A stretch of DNA of 64,000 nt from Pseudomonas chlororaphis subsp. piscium (GTDB lineage: Bacteria > Pseudomonadota > Gammaproteobacteria > Pseudomonadales > Pseudomonadaceae): the NCBI RefSeq assembly GCF_003850345.1, contig NZ_CP027707.1, positions 2,542,001 through 2,606,000 of the forward strand, in the 5' to 3' direction. The position numbers were made by a program, and so were the translations under genes. Under the pieces are notes generated by a model, which was not told the DNA's origin, did not search any database, and saw nothing but the letters and a program-made list of their open reading frames with translations. Positions 53,202 to 61,835 of the stretch are shown in pieces. The stretch's first letter is position 1, and each line of letters starts with the position of its first letter.

Positions 53202-54317
53202 TCAGTCGTGGATATAGAACGCCGTGCTGCCCAGGCGCTCGCCGTTGACCAGGATATGCAGCACATGGCGCCCGGGATAGTGGCGGCGGGTGGTCAGTTC
53301 GCGGATGTGCTGGGCGCGGCCCAGATGTTCCCGGGCCTTGGCGGGCAGGGTGAAGGCCTTGAGCTTGAACACCTTGGCGCTGGTGCCGCCCGAGGCTTTG
53401 ACGTAGTCGATGGCGTAATCCACCACCAGGCGCTGGCTGGTGTCGGCGGTGGATTCCAGGGCAAAGGACAGGTTGATCCGCTCCCCCAGGCGAATCACCG
53501 CCGGCTCGACCCGCAGGCCATGCAGCGTCACCTGCGGCGCATGCCCGGCGCCGACGATCGCCAGCGCCCGGCGATGGCCCTGCTTGATCAGGCTGCGCAG
53601 GGCGTGGCGGGCGATCCAGGCGGTGTGCGGGTTGTCCAGGGACCAGCCTTCGAGCAATGCCAGCACCCAGTCGGGATGGTCCTTGGTGATGTCGTTGAGG
53701 TGATTGGCCACCGACTTGCGCACGTACAGGCTGGGGTCGGCCTTGAGGCGTTCGAGGATAGGCGCCGCCAGGGTCGGGTCGGCCTGGATCCGCTCCAGGC
53801 GGAACGACCAGGGCAGGCGCGGGCGGCTGCCTTCGCTGGCCAGGCGGCGCACATGCTCGTTGTCGTCCCGGGCCCAGTCCCGCATCACCGCCAGGGTGCG
53901 TGGCAGGTCGCTGGCGAGGAACGGGCGGATGGCGAACTCCGAGGAGCCGAAGGCGGTGAAGTACTTGAGCGCTTGCATCGAACGCTCGAAGGCATGGCCG
54001 CCGTAGCTGGCCACATAGTGCGGCAGGAACATGCAGACGAAGCGGCTGTTCAGGCGCGGAGCGAGCTCGTACAACCGGGCGAGGTTGGCGTCGTAATCCG
54101 CCGGCAATACCGCCTGCAGGCTTTCGCTGACCCGCGCCAGGCGTTGCATCACCGACAGCTCGGCGAGGTCCTGTTGCGCGTGGGCGAGAAACCCTCGGTG
54201 GTCGAAGGCCGGGTACACCGCGAGCATTTCCCGGGCGATGTGTTCCAGGCGTTCGGCGTTGAAGATTTCCTTGAGGGCGGGGGCGCTGGGGGAGGTTGCG
54301 GTCATCGGCGTATCCAT
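53202..54317 (-). CDS. AlkC/AlkD-like DNA alkylation repair protein with C-terminal Ig-like domain
   Basis: The 371-residue protein has HEAT-like repeats (AELSVMQRLARVSESLQAVLP, AFERSMQALKYFTAFGSSEFAIRPFLA, HVRRLASEGSRPRLPWSFRL, LYVRKSVANHLNDITKDHPDWVLALLEGW) as in AlkC/AlkD glycosylases, which remove alkylated bases without base flipping. The last 100 residues form an Ig-like beta domain (LHGLRVEPAVIRLGERINLSFALES ... HVLHILVNGERLGSTAFYIHD), as in AlkC subfamilies with an extra domain. The start is uncertain: 54317 is used here, but 54338 or 54305 are possible. It is followed by a SnoaL-like gene in the same operon. Confidence 0.85.
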   Translation of the reverse strand: MDTPMTATSPSAPALKEIFNAERLEHIAREMLAVYPAFDHRGFLAHAQQDLAELSVMQRLARVSESLQAVLPADYDANLARLYELAPRLNSRFVCMFLPHYVASYGGHAFERSMQALKYFTAFGSSEFAIRPFLASDLPRTLAVMRDWARDDNEHVRRLASEGSRPRLPWSFRLERIQADPTLAAPILERLKADPSLYVRKSVANHLNDITKDHPDWVLALLEGWSLDNPHTAWIARHALRSLIKQGHRRALAIVGAGHAPQVTLHGLRVEPAVIRLGERINLSFALESTADTSQRLVVDYAIDYVKASGGTSAKVFKLKAFTLPAKAREHLGRAQHIRELTTRRHYPGRHVLHILVNGERLGSTAFYIHD

Positions 54318-54424
54318 TCGGGACGGGGCGCCGAGCACTGTAGCGCAGTGGGCTGACAGATTGTGTCAGGAGCGCCCCGGCAAGCCCCGCTCGCTGGCCA
54401 GGCAGGCAATGCGGCGTCATCGTT

Positions 54425-54486
54425 CATCGCGGGCAAGCCTCGCTCCTACAGAGTCCCGCTCCTGTAGGAGCGAGGCTTGCCCGCGA
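54425..54486. repeat. REP pair (inverted)
   Basis: ATCGCGGGCAAGCCTCGCTC (54426) and the inverted GTAGGAGCGAGGCTTGCCCG (54464) lie head to head between the AlkC-like and Kef-type genes. Confidence 0.9.
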
Positions 54487-54518
54487 AAGGATTCAGGCCG
54501 CATCGCGCGGCCCGATAT

Positions 54519-56342
54519 TCAACGCGGTGGCGGCAGCACTCCGTCGGCCTGCTCGTCCTGCTCATCCGCCTCGAACAGCCGCGCCAGTTCGGCCCGGGCT
54601 TCCTGGGCCGATTGCAGGATCTTGGCGTGGTCGTCATAGATCGCGTGCTGAGCTTCGAGTACCTGTTCGTCGTGGTCGGTGAAGCGCTTGATCCGCGAGT
54701 CGGCCTGGGCGTGGGTCAGGCCCAGGCCGATCAGCGCCTTGCGGCTCATTTCCAGGCTCGAGTAGTAGGTTTCCCGCACCGCTTCGGCGCCCAGGTCCAC
54801 CAGCTTGTGCACGTGCTGGCGGTTACGGGCGCGGGCGATGATCTTGATGTGCGGGTAGAGCTTGCGCACCACCGCCGCGGTGTTGATGTTGGTCTGCGGG
54901 TCGTCGGTGGCGATCACGAAATATTCCGCCTCGCCGACCTTGGCCGCCTTGAGGATTTCCGCGCGCATCGGGTCGCCGTAGAACACCGGCATGCCACCGA
55001 AGCTGCGGGTCAGTTCGATGGTGTCGACCGAGGTGTCGAGGGCCACGAAAGGGATCTTCTGCGCCCGCAGGATCCGCGCGACGATCTGACCCATCCGGCC
55101 CATGCCGGCAATCACCACCCGTGGCGCGTCGGTTTCGATCTCGCGGTATTCGGCGGGCATCTCCACGTGCTTCGCCTTGGGCTGCAAGAAGCGCGCGCAG
55201 GCCAGGAGCAGCAGCGGGGTCACGGCCATGGACAGGGTGATGGTCAGCACCAGCAGGTCATACAGGCGCGCCTCGAACAGGCCCTGATCGCGGCCGATCT
55301 TGAACACCACGAAAGCGAATTCACCGCCGGCTGCCAGCACCACGCCCAGGCGCACCGCGCTCAAGCGCCCCAGGCCACCGGCCAGGCGCCCGACCACGAA
55401 CAGCAGCGGCAGCTTGATGGCGATCAGCAGCAGGGTCAGGCCCAGCACCGCGATCGGCGCGCTGAACAGCAGACTGATATTGGCGCCCATGCCGACGCTG
55501 ATGAAAAACAGCCCCAGCAGCAGGCCCTTGAAGGGTTCGATCTGCGCTTCCAGTTCATGACGGTATTCCGAGTCCGCCAGCAGCAGGCCGGCAAGGAAGG
55601 CGCCGAGGGCCATGGACACACCGACCATGTCCATCAGCCAGGCAGTACCGATCACCACCAGCAAAGCGGTGGCGGTGGACACTTCCGGCAGGCCGGTGCG
55701 CGCCACCACGCGGAACACCGGGCGCAACAGATAACGTCCGCCGATCACCACCACGGCGATGCTGCCCAGCACTTGCAGGCCATGGCGCAGGTCTTCGGCG
55801 CTGCTGGTGTTGTGGTCGACCCCGGCCAGTACCGGAACCATGGCAATCAACGGAATCGCCGCGATGTCCTGGAACAGCAGGATGGCGAAGGCCAGGCGCC
55901 CGTGGGGGCTGGTCAGCTCCTTGCGTTCGGCCAGGCTTTGCAGGCCGAAGGCGGTGGACGACAACGCCAGGCCCAGGCCCAGCACGATGGCGCTGTTCAG
56001 TGGCTGGCCAAACAGGAACAGGGCTACGCAGCCGATCACCACTCCAGTCAGCAGCACCTGGGCCAGGCCGACGCCGAACACCGATTTGCGCATCACCCAC
56101 AAGCGTCGTGGCGACAGCTCCAGGCCGATGATGAACAGCAGCAACACCACCCCCAGTTCAGACACATGGCTGATGCTCTGCGGGTTGCCCACCAGCCCCA
56201 GCACCGCCGGGCCGATAATCACCCCGGCCAGCAGATAGCCAAGCACGGCCCCCAGCTGCAGGCGCTTGGCCAGGGGGACGGTCAGCACCGCCGCGAACAG
56301 AAACACGACAGCGGCTTGCAACAGGTTGCCTTCATGGGGCAT
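54519..56342 (-). CDS. Kef-type monovalent cation:proton antiporter (CPA2 family)
   Basis: The 607-residue protein has a 12-13 helix Na/H-exchanger-like membrane domain (GVVLLLFIIGLELSPRRLW, ALSSTAFGLQSLAERKE, QDIAAIPLIAMVPVL, GAFLAGLLLADSEYRHELEAQIEPFKGLLLGLFFISVGM, GEFAFVVFKIG). A cytoplasmic TrkA_N/RCK domain follows from about residue 410 (PRVVIAGMGRMGQIVARIL, YFVIATDDPQTNI). This is the KefB/KefC architecture for potassium efflux in response to electrophiles. AGGAG precedes the ATG at 56342. No KefF/KefG partner lies next to it, although an NQO/KefF-like flavoprotein occurs at 15.7 kb. Confidence 0.9.
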   Translation of the reverse strand: MPHEGNLLQAAVVFLFAAVLTVPLAKRLQLGAVLGYLLAGVIIGPAVLGLVGNPQSISHVSELGVVLLLFIIGLELSPRRLWVMRKSVFGVGLAQVLLTGVVIGCVALFLFGQPLNSAIVLGLGLALSSTAFGLQSLAERKELTSPHGRLAFAILLFQDIAAIPLIAMVPVLAGVDHNTSSAEDLRHGLQVLGSIAVVVIGGRYLLRPVFRVVARTGLPEVSTATALLVVIGTAWLMDMVGVSMALGAFLAGLLLADSEYRHELEAQIEPFKGLLLGLFFISVGMGANISLLFSAPIAVLGLTLLLIAIKLPLLFVVGRLAGGLGRLSAVRLGVVLAAGGEFAFVVFKIGRDQGLFEARLYDLLVLTITLSMAVTPLLLLACARFLQPKAKHVEMPAEYREIETDAPRVVIAGMGRMGQIVARILRAQKIPFVALDTSVDTIELTRSFGGMPVFYGDPMRAEILKAAKVGEAEYFVIATDDPQTNINTAAVVRKLYPHIKIIARARNRQHVHKLVDLGAEAVRETYYSSLEMSRKALIGLGLTHAQADSRIKRFTDHDEQVLEAQHAIYDDHAKILQSAQEARAELARLFEADEQDEQADGVLPPPR

Positions 56343-56492
56343 GGGCTTACTCCTGGGAAAACGGGTATTGATTGACGCGCGGAAAACCATGGTTGCGCCT
56401 CAGGCAACGGCGGCGGCCATCGGTTCCCCGGGGGGAGAATAAAGCCTGCCCGGGCTGGCGTCAGCCGCGGGGCAGGGATAGATGGCCGTCGC

Positions 56493-58445
56493 TCAGAGCG
56501 TGGCGGTCTGGGGGGATTCTACAGACGTCTGGGTGGATGCCGGCTGTGGGGCAGCGGGGGACAGCAGCGGTGGCATCGGGCAATCCAGCACGTCGGCCAC
56601 GGCGCGCATCAGCTCGGCTTCGGCCACGGTGACCTGGCCGTCGTAGCAGACGCAGCGGGCCATGGCTTGCAGCAGCGTCGGCCGTTCCTCGGGCATCAGC
56701 TGGCGCAGGCGCACCAGGGCGGCATCCAGGTGTTCGAGGTCGACTTCTGCCGGTTGCGGCCGGGCGAAGGGCAGGCCGGTCCAGGCATGGGCCAGGGCCA
56801 GCTGGGCCTGCTGCGCGGTCTTTTGCCCGGCACTGGCCAGGGCGCCGAGCAGGACCGCCAGTTCTTCGCTGCGCTGGAACAGCCCCCATTTGTATTCGGG
56901 CGCCGGCAGGCCTTCGACATTGCGTTGCACGATGCGCAGCAGCGTCCACTCCAGTAGCTCGACCTGGTCGTCGGCGTCGATCAGTTGTCGCAGGTTGTCC
57001 ATGAATGGCTTGCAGGCTTTCTTGTCCAGCTGCTGCAGGGCTGGAATCGACAGGTCCAGCAGCGGCAGGCGCAGGTTCGGGTCGAGGGCCGCCAGCTGTT
57101 TTTGCAGGGCTTGCAGGCAACCGAAGACCTCGGTGGGGCTGTTGGCGTCCAGCTGCGCGAGTTGGCGGCGGCGCATCGATTCGTTGGCGGACAGCAGCAG
57201 GCCATAGACCAGCGCCTGGGCGCCAGTGGTGCTGTGGGCGCTGCGTTGGAGCGCCGGGTCGAGGCTGACCAGCGCCGCTTGTGCCGCCAGCAGATGTTGC
57301 GCGTTCGGGCTGCCGATGCTGGCAATCGACTGCTTGATCGCATTCAGGTCGAAGACCAGGGCGCTGGTCGCTTGCGACTGGCGGCTGAACACGCCGGAGC
57401 TGTCCAGCCCGGAGCGGGCGGGCTCGGCCGGCAGCTCGATGGCTTCGATGGTGGGCAAGCGGCCGTCCCAGCCGGGTTCCAGGCGCCGGATCCGCGTCGA
57501 GAGGGGCGGATGGGTCGCGGACTGGCCATAGACGGAGAGGGTGGCCCCTTCACTGAAATACAGGTGGCTGTATTCAGAACTGAAGGCGCTGTCGAGCTTC
57601 GAGCTGGCGGCATAACCGCCGATCTTTTTCAGCGCGCCGACCAGGCCGGCCGGGTTGCGGGTGAACTGCACCGCCGAGGCATCGGCGAGGAACTCGCGCT
57701 CGCGGCTGATGGCGCCCTTGATCATATTGCCGAAAAAGGTCCCGACCGAACCCAGCAGGATCAGCGCCAGGCCACTCCACATCGCCAGCCCACCGACCCG
57801 ATTCTGTGCCAGCCGGCCGGCCTGGTTGACCCCGTTGGCCATCGCCTCGCCGGTCAGGCCGATGACCAGGATGCCGTGGACAATCGCCACCAGCCGAGTG
57901 TTGAGGCGCATGTCGCCGTTGTAGATATGGCTGAACTCATGGGCGATCACCGCCTGCAGTTCCTCGCGGTTGAGCACCATGATGGCGCCACGGGTGACCC
58001 CGATCACCGCCTCCTGTGGGGTAAAACCGGCGGCGAACGCATTGATCCCGGCATCGGGCAGCACGTACACCTGTGGCACCGGGGTGCCCGAGGCCAGGGC
58101 CATTTCCTCGACCACATTGAGCAGCCGTTGTTCTTCCAGGCCGTCCGGGTGCAGGTTGATCAGCCGGCCACCCAGGCGCTTGGCGACCACCTTGCCGCCG
58201 GCTTTCAGTTCGGAGTGCTTGCCCATGCTGCTGCCGATCACCACCAGGAACACCACCGCGGCGATCATCGCGGTCAGCCGCCAGTCGAAGCTCGGCGACT
58301 GCTTCATTTCCTTGAGAAATTGCAGCCAGAGCAGGTTCAGCGCCAGGCTGGTGACAGTCACCAGGCACAGCACGGCCAGGATCATCAGCAGCACCAGGGT
58401 CCCGGTACGCCGTTTGGCCCGGGCCTGGTGTTCAAAAAAATTCAT
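56493..58445 (-). CDS. M48-family membrane metalloprotease (HtpX-like) with a long C-terminal extension
   Basis: The 650-residue protein has two N-terminal membrane helices (GTLVLLMILAVLCLVTVTSLALNLLW and LTAMIAAVVFLVVIGSS). The M48 zinc motif is AVIAHEFSHIYNGD (His169, His173), with a third ligand region in SREREFLADASAVQFTR. After about residue 320 comes a 330-residue extension unlike HtpX (normally about 290 residues). It is mostly helical, ending in LLQAMARCVCYDGQVTVAEAELMRAVADVLDCPMPPL, a TerB-like pattern. It follows LemA by 24 bp, a pair often seen together and linked to envelope stress. Confidence 0.88.
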   Translation of the reverse strand: MNFFEHQARAKRRTGTLVLLMILAVLCLVTVTSLALNLLWLQFLKEMKQSPSFDWRLTAMIAAVVFLVVIGSSMGKHSELKAGGKVVAKRLGGRLINLHPDGLEEQRLLNVVEEMALASGTPVPQVYVLPDAGINAFAAGFTPQEAVIGVTRGAIMVLNREELQAVIAHEFSHIYNGDMRLNTRLVAIVHGILVIGLTGEAMANGVNQAGRLAQNRVGGLAMWSGLALILLGSVGTFFGNMIKGAISREREFLADASAVQFTRNPAGLVGALKKIGGYAASSKLDSAFSSEYSHLYFSEGATLSVYGQSATHPPLSTRIRRLEPGWDGRLPTIEAIELPAEPARSGLDSSGVFSRQSQATSALVFDLNAIKQSIASIGSPNAQHLLAAQAALVSLDPALQRSAHSTTGAQALVYGLLLSANESMRRRQLAQLDANSPTEVFGCLQALQKQLAALDPNLRLPLLDLSIPALQQLDKKACKPFMDNLRQLIDADDQVELLEWTLLRIVQRNVEGLPAPEYKWGLFQRSEELAVLLGALASAGQKTAQQAQLALAHAWTGLPFARPQPAEVDLEHLDAALVRLRQLMPEERPTLLQAMARCVCYDGQVTVAEAELMRAVADVLDCPMPPLLSPAAPQPASTQTSVESPQTATL

Positions 58446-58469
58446 CGGACCATCCATGGTGGCAGGGGA

Positions 58470-59066
58470 TTAGAACGCGACCTTGGGGGCTTCCTGGATC
58501 AGGGCGCTGTCGGCGAATTGCAGCAGGCTGGCGTCGGCGCCATGGCCGAACAGGCCGGCCAGGATCACCGGCGGGAAACTCTGCTTGTAGCTGTTGTAGT
58601 TCATCACCGTGTCGTTGAAGGCCTGGCGGGCAAAGGACACTTTGTTTTCGGTGCTGGTCAGCTCTTCGCTCAGCTGCTGCATGTTCTGCGATGCCTTGAG
58701 GTCCGGGTAGGCCTCCATGCTCACATTCAGCCGGCCCATGGCGTTGGACAGCGCGCCTTCGGCCTGGCCCAGCTGGGCCATGTTCTGCGGGTTGCCGGGC
58801 TCGGCCGCGACGGCCTTGAGACCCGCCAGCGCGGCGTTGCGTGCCGCGGTCACGGCTTCGAGGGTGTCGCGCTCGTGCTTGAGGTAAGCCTTGGCGGTTT
58901 CCACCAGGTTGGGGATCAGGTCGTAACGGCGCTTGAGCTGGACTTCGATCTGCGCGAAGGCGTTCTTGAAGCGGTTCCGGCGGGCCACCAGGCCGTTGTA
59001 GACGGAGATGACGTAGACCGCCAGCAGGGCCAGAACGAGCAGAATCACAATAGTTGAAACAGCCAT
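58470..59066 (-). CDS. lemA: LemA-family membrane protein
   Basis: The 198-residue protein has one N-terminal membrane helix (STIVILLVLALLAVYVISVY) and a helical periplasmic or cytoplasmic part with the family signature YNGLVARRNRFKNAFAQIEVQLKRRYDLIPNLVETAKAYLKHE and YPDLKASQNMQQLSEELTSTENKVSFARQAFNDTVMNYN. LemA proteins are often linked to an M48 protease, as here. AAGGA lies seven bases before the ATG. Confidence 0.93.
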   Translation of the reverse strand: MAVSTIVILLVLALLAVYVISVYNGLVARRNRFKNAFAQIEVQLKRRYDLIPNLVETAKAYLKHERDTLEAVTAARNAALAGLKAVAAEPGNPQNMAQLGQAEGALSNAMGRLNVSMEAYPDLKASQNMQQLSEELTSTENKVSFARQAFNDTVMNYNSYKQSFPPVILAGLFGHGADASLLQFADSALIQEAPKVAF

Positions 59067-59345
59067 ACGGATGTCCTTATCGGCGTGCGGATTTCAGGGG
59101 GCGCCATGGTAACCGAATTTATCGCGGGCGCCGCCATGGGCAACCGCCGGCATGCGGTCTTCGGCAGCCCCTCGAACGAGGCAGGATGTGCAATCGGCGC
59201 TGTCGCGTTCTGAATGATTGCCGCTCGTTGTGGTCGGACCTTGCAGGGTGCGTCGTCGATCCCGGAGTCCCCGGCAGGCGCGCCACCCAACCTTGAGCCC
59301 GCCGGCCGCGCCGCGGGCGTCACCTTGTGAAGGATCATCCCGACC

Positions 59346-60989
59346 ATGCTCGAACCCACCTGGACGGCACTCAAACACCATAAGCGGGTGCATCAGATAG
59401 TCGCCGTGCTGGCGGCCTTCGGTGCCCAGGATGTGCTGCTGCGCCTGGGCCTGGGGCGCTTGCTGGGCGAGCCGCCAGCCGCTGGTGAAGCGCCGCCTTC
59501 AGACTCGACGCCGCAGCGGGTCCGTCTGGCCCTGGAGAAGCTCGGGCCGACCTTTATCAAGCTCGGGCAGATCCTCGCCAGCCGCAGCGATATCCTGCCG
59601 CCGCACTGGATCAGCGAGCTGGAGTCGCTGCACAGCAGCGCCGCGACCTTGCCCTGGAGCGAGCTGGAGGACCAGGTGCGCGATGACCTGGGCTGCGAGC
59701 TGGAGCAGGTGTTCGCCGAGTTCGACACCGAGCCTCTCGCGGCGGCCTCCATCGCCCAGGTTTATCGCGCGCGCCTGCTCAGTGGCGAGGCGGTGGTGGT
59801 CAAGGTGCAGCGCCCCAGCCTGCGGCGCAAGATGAGTGCCGACCTGCAACTGCTGGAAGGCGTGGCGATGCTGGTGGAAGAGAACGCCGCCCTGGCCCAT
59901 TACCAGCCGCGGCAGATGGTCCGGCAATTGGCCCGGGCGATGCTCGAAGAACTGGACTTCACCCAGGAAGGCCAGCACTGCGACACAGTGGCGGCGAATT
60001 TCGCCGAGCATCCACAGATCGCCATTCCGCGTATCCATTGGCTGCACAGTAGCGAGCGCCTGCTGGTCCAGGAATTCCTCCCCAGCCATACGCCGCTGGA
60101 ACGTCAGGCCCTGATCGAGCAGGGGCTGGACCCGAGCCTGCTGGCGCAGCGCGGGGCCCAGGCCTTTATCAAGATGCTGCTGGAAGACGGCCTGTTCCAT
60201 GGCGACCCGCACCCCGGCAACCTGCGGGCTATGGACGACAATCGCGTCGGCTTCATCGACTTCGGCATGGTCGGACGTCTCGATGAGCGTCGGCGCCTGG
60301 AGGTCATGGGCTTTATGCGGGCCATGACCGAGGGCAGTACCGAAGCGCTGGTGGCGGTGCTGATCGACTGGAGCGGGGAGCAAGTGCGCGACCTGTCCGC
60401 CATCGAACAGGCCGCGCGGGAATTCATGGGCCGGCACGGCGGCAAGGCGCTGAACATGAGTGCGATGATCGAGGACTTCCTCGGCCTGATGCGCGCATAC
60501 CAGCTGTTGCTGCCGGCCGACCTGCTGGTGCTGTTCAAGGCGCTGATCACCGCCGATGGCGTGCTCACCCGGCTCGACCCGCAACTGGACCTGGTAGCCA
60601 CCGCGCGCCCGGCGATTCACAAGATGCTTAAGGAACAGTTCAGCTGGAAACTCGCCCGTCGCCTGGGCCTCGACGGCCTGGAACTGAGCCGTGGCGTCGC
60701 CGTCGAACTGCCGCAACTGGCCCGCCTGCTGATCAACCGCCTGAAACACGGCGTGGTCGACCTGCGCCTCGACATGCCGGGCGTCGAGCGCCTGGAAAAA
60801 TCCCTGCGCCTGGCCTCGACCCGCTTGTCCCTGGCCCTGCTGATCAGCGCGCTGCTGATCGCCTTCGGCCCACAGATCGCCGCGGCCGGGCCAGTCTGGC
60901 AGGGGTTGTCGGTGGTGGGCTGGCTGGCGGGAGTGGCGATCGTGGGCGGGTTGGTGGCGTTTGTCTGGAGCTTGTTCAGGCGTTCCTGA
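59346..60989 (+). CDS. UbiB/ABC1-family atypical kinase
   Basis: The 547-residue protein has the UbiB features: KxGQ motif (GPTFIKLGQILASRSDILP, about residues 66-84), an Ala-rich nucleotide loop (LAAASIAQVYRARL), the invariant Lys (VVVKVQRP), FHGDPHPGNLR (catalytic Asp) and VGFIDFGMVG (metal Asp). Two C-terminal membrane helices follow (LALLISALLIAFGPQIAA, VGWLAGVAIVGGLVAFVWSLF). The family supports ubiquinone biosynthesis or lipid handling. It stands alone, so it may be the paralog rather than the ubiquinone-operon UbiB. Confidence 0.9.
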   Translation: MLEPTWTALKHHKRVHQIVAVLAAFGAQDVLLRLGLGRLLGEPPAAGEAPPSDSTPQRVRLALEKLGPTFIKLGQILASRSDILPPHWISELESLHSSAATLPWSELEDQVRDDLGCELEQVFAEFDTEPLAAASIAQVYRARLLSGEAVVVKVQRPSLRRKMSADLQLLEGVAMLVEENAALAHYQPRQMVRQLARAMLEELDFTQEGQHCDTVAANFAEHPQIAIPRIHWLHSSERLLVQEFLPSHTPLERQALIEQGLDPSLLAQRGAQAFIKMLLEDGLFHGDPHPGNLRAMDDNRVGFIDFGMVGRLDERRRLEVMGFMRAMTEGSTEALVAVLIDWSGEQVRDLSAIEQAAREFMGRHGGKALNMSAMIEDFLGLMRAYQLLLPADLLVLFKALITADGVLTRLDPQLDLVATARPAIHKMLKEQFSWKLARRLGLDGLELSRGVAVELPQLARLLINRLKHGVVDLRLDMPGVERLEKSLRLASTRLSLALLISALLIAFGPQIAAAGPVWQGLSVVGWLAGVAIVGGLVAFVWSLFRRS

Positions 60990-61083
60990 GGCGCAGGGGG
61001 GCAGGGCTTTGCCAGATCCCACTGGCACTCTTTCAACCTATCGACATTGGTGCCGCTGTCTTCCATTTGGGCGTGGCCCTTGT

Positions 61084-61440
61084 TCACATGTTGCGTATTT
61101 CTTCATCCGCTTTAAGGATGAACTCTAGCCCGATACCAACCCCTTTCAGCACCTCAGTAACGCGATCTATGAAGAACTCACCTTGTTCTGGTAGTTCGTA
61201 CAGACCGTTGATACGAATGATGGGGGCTTTGTCTTTGGATGGTGGATAGCTCTCTAGGATTTCACCACTTTCGATGAAGGCGATGTAAGTGTTGATCTTC
61301 TCTTGCAGCAATAACAGGTGTTCACCTTGTTGGGTTTTATCACCCCATTCAAGGTGGTCCGTGATAACCAGAATCACGTTATCGGGTTCCCACTCTGGCA
61401 CTGCAATAATATCTACGACTTTCGTGTCTACGATGGACAT
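61084..61440 (-). CDS. DUF6572 protein, putative immunity protein of a decayed toxin module
   Basis: The 118-residue protein has the DUF6572 pattern (VVDIIAVPEWEPDNVILVITDHLEWGDKTQQGEHLLLLQEKINTYIAFIESGEILESYP). Members are commonly encoded just downstream of polymorphic toxins, so an immunity role is likely. GAGGGA precedes the ATG by six bases, overlapping the region after the stop of the toxin fragment (11 bp away). The gene is more AT-rich than the chromosomal neighbours, a sign of transfer. It is intact although its toxin is reduced to a tail. Confidence 0.82.
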   Translation of the reverse strand: MSIVDTKVVDIIAVPEWEPDNVILVITDHLEWGDKTQQGEHLLLLQEKINTYIAFIESGEILESYPPSKDKAPIIRINGLYELPEQGEFFIDRVTEVLKGVGIGLEFILKADEEIRNM

Positions 61441-61451
61441 GTCTGTTCCCT

Positions 61452-61592
61452 CAGAGGGCCGGGTCAGGTCGGATGATTTCGACTCTGGTGGGTGGAATAG
61501 TGGTGCCTCCGGGGAAGCCGGGTTTACCTTTGTCTACAACGGTCGCACAGGTTTTCTCAATTTCCGGGAAAGCCTTTTTCTGGTTCTTGGTC
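61452..61592 (-). pseudogene. C-terminal remnant of a polymorphic toxin/bacteriocin
   Basis: On the minus strand, the frame reads ...LTKNQKKAFPEIEKTC, then KGKPGFPGGTTIPPTRVEII and a stop, a typical tail of a toxin C-terminal domain. The frame continues into the leader repeat at its upstream end without a start codon or the rest of the toxin. About 47 codons remain, so the toxin body was deleted by an event that joined the leader repeat directly to the last part of the gene. The DUF6572 gene follows 11 bp later. Confidence 0.72.
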
Positions 61593-61691
61593 AAAGAAGC
61601 CCCCGTCAGAGGGGGAGCGAAGAGCATTTGCAGTTGGCTTAGGGACGCTAGTGGATTCGGCTATGGAGGGTCTGTAGGGACAATCTGAAAA
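61593..61691. repeat. Leader repeat, copy 1 (100-bp direct repeat)
   Basis: This segment, beginning AAAGAAGCCCCCGTCAGAGG and ending CAATCTGAAAA, recurs at 63709-63808 in the same orientation with only two one-base length changes near its left end. On the minus strand it is the upstream region of the toxin gene in copy 2. It includes a CCCCC/GGGGG hairpin. In both copies GGCTGGG(A)CCAGG follows within six bases. Confidence 0.92.
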
Positions 61692-61835
61692 TTTTGGCTG
61701 GGCCAGGAGGCATCAATAATGTGCCCTGCCTCAGCGCCCTCCAGGAACATGCCTGACAAGTCGCGAGGCCGAAAATTTGCTATTTTCCGCACCCTCGGTG
61801 GCCACTGGCGGCTGCCTCCAACAGAGAGTGAATAG

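Noticed and set aside
61473..61688. Plus-strand frame across the toxin remnant and leader repeat
   Set aside because: The opposite strand carries a recognisable toxin tail and a coupled immunity gene, while this frame matches nothing known.
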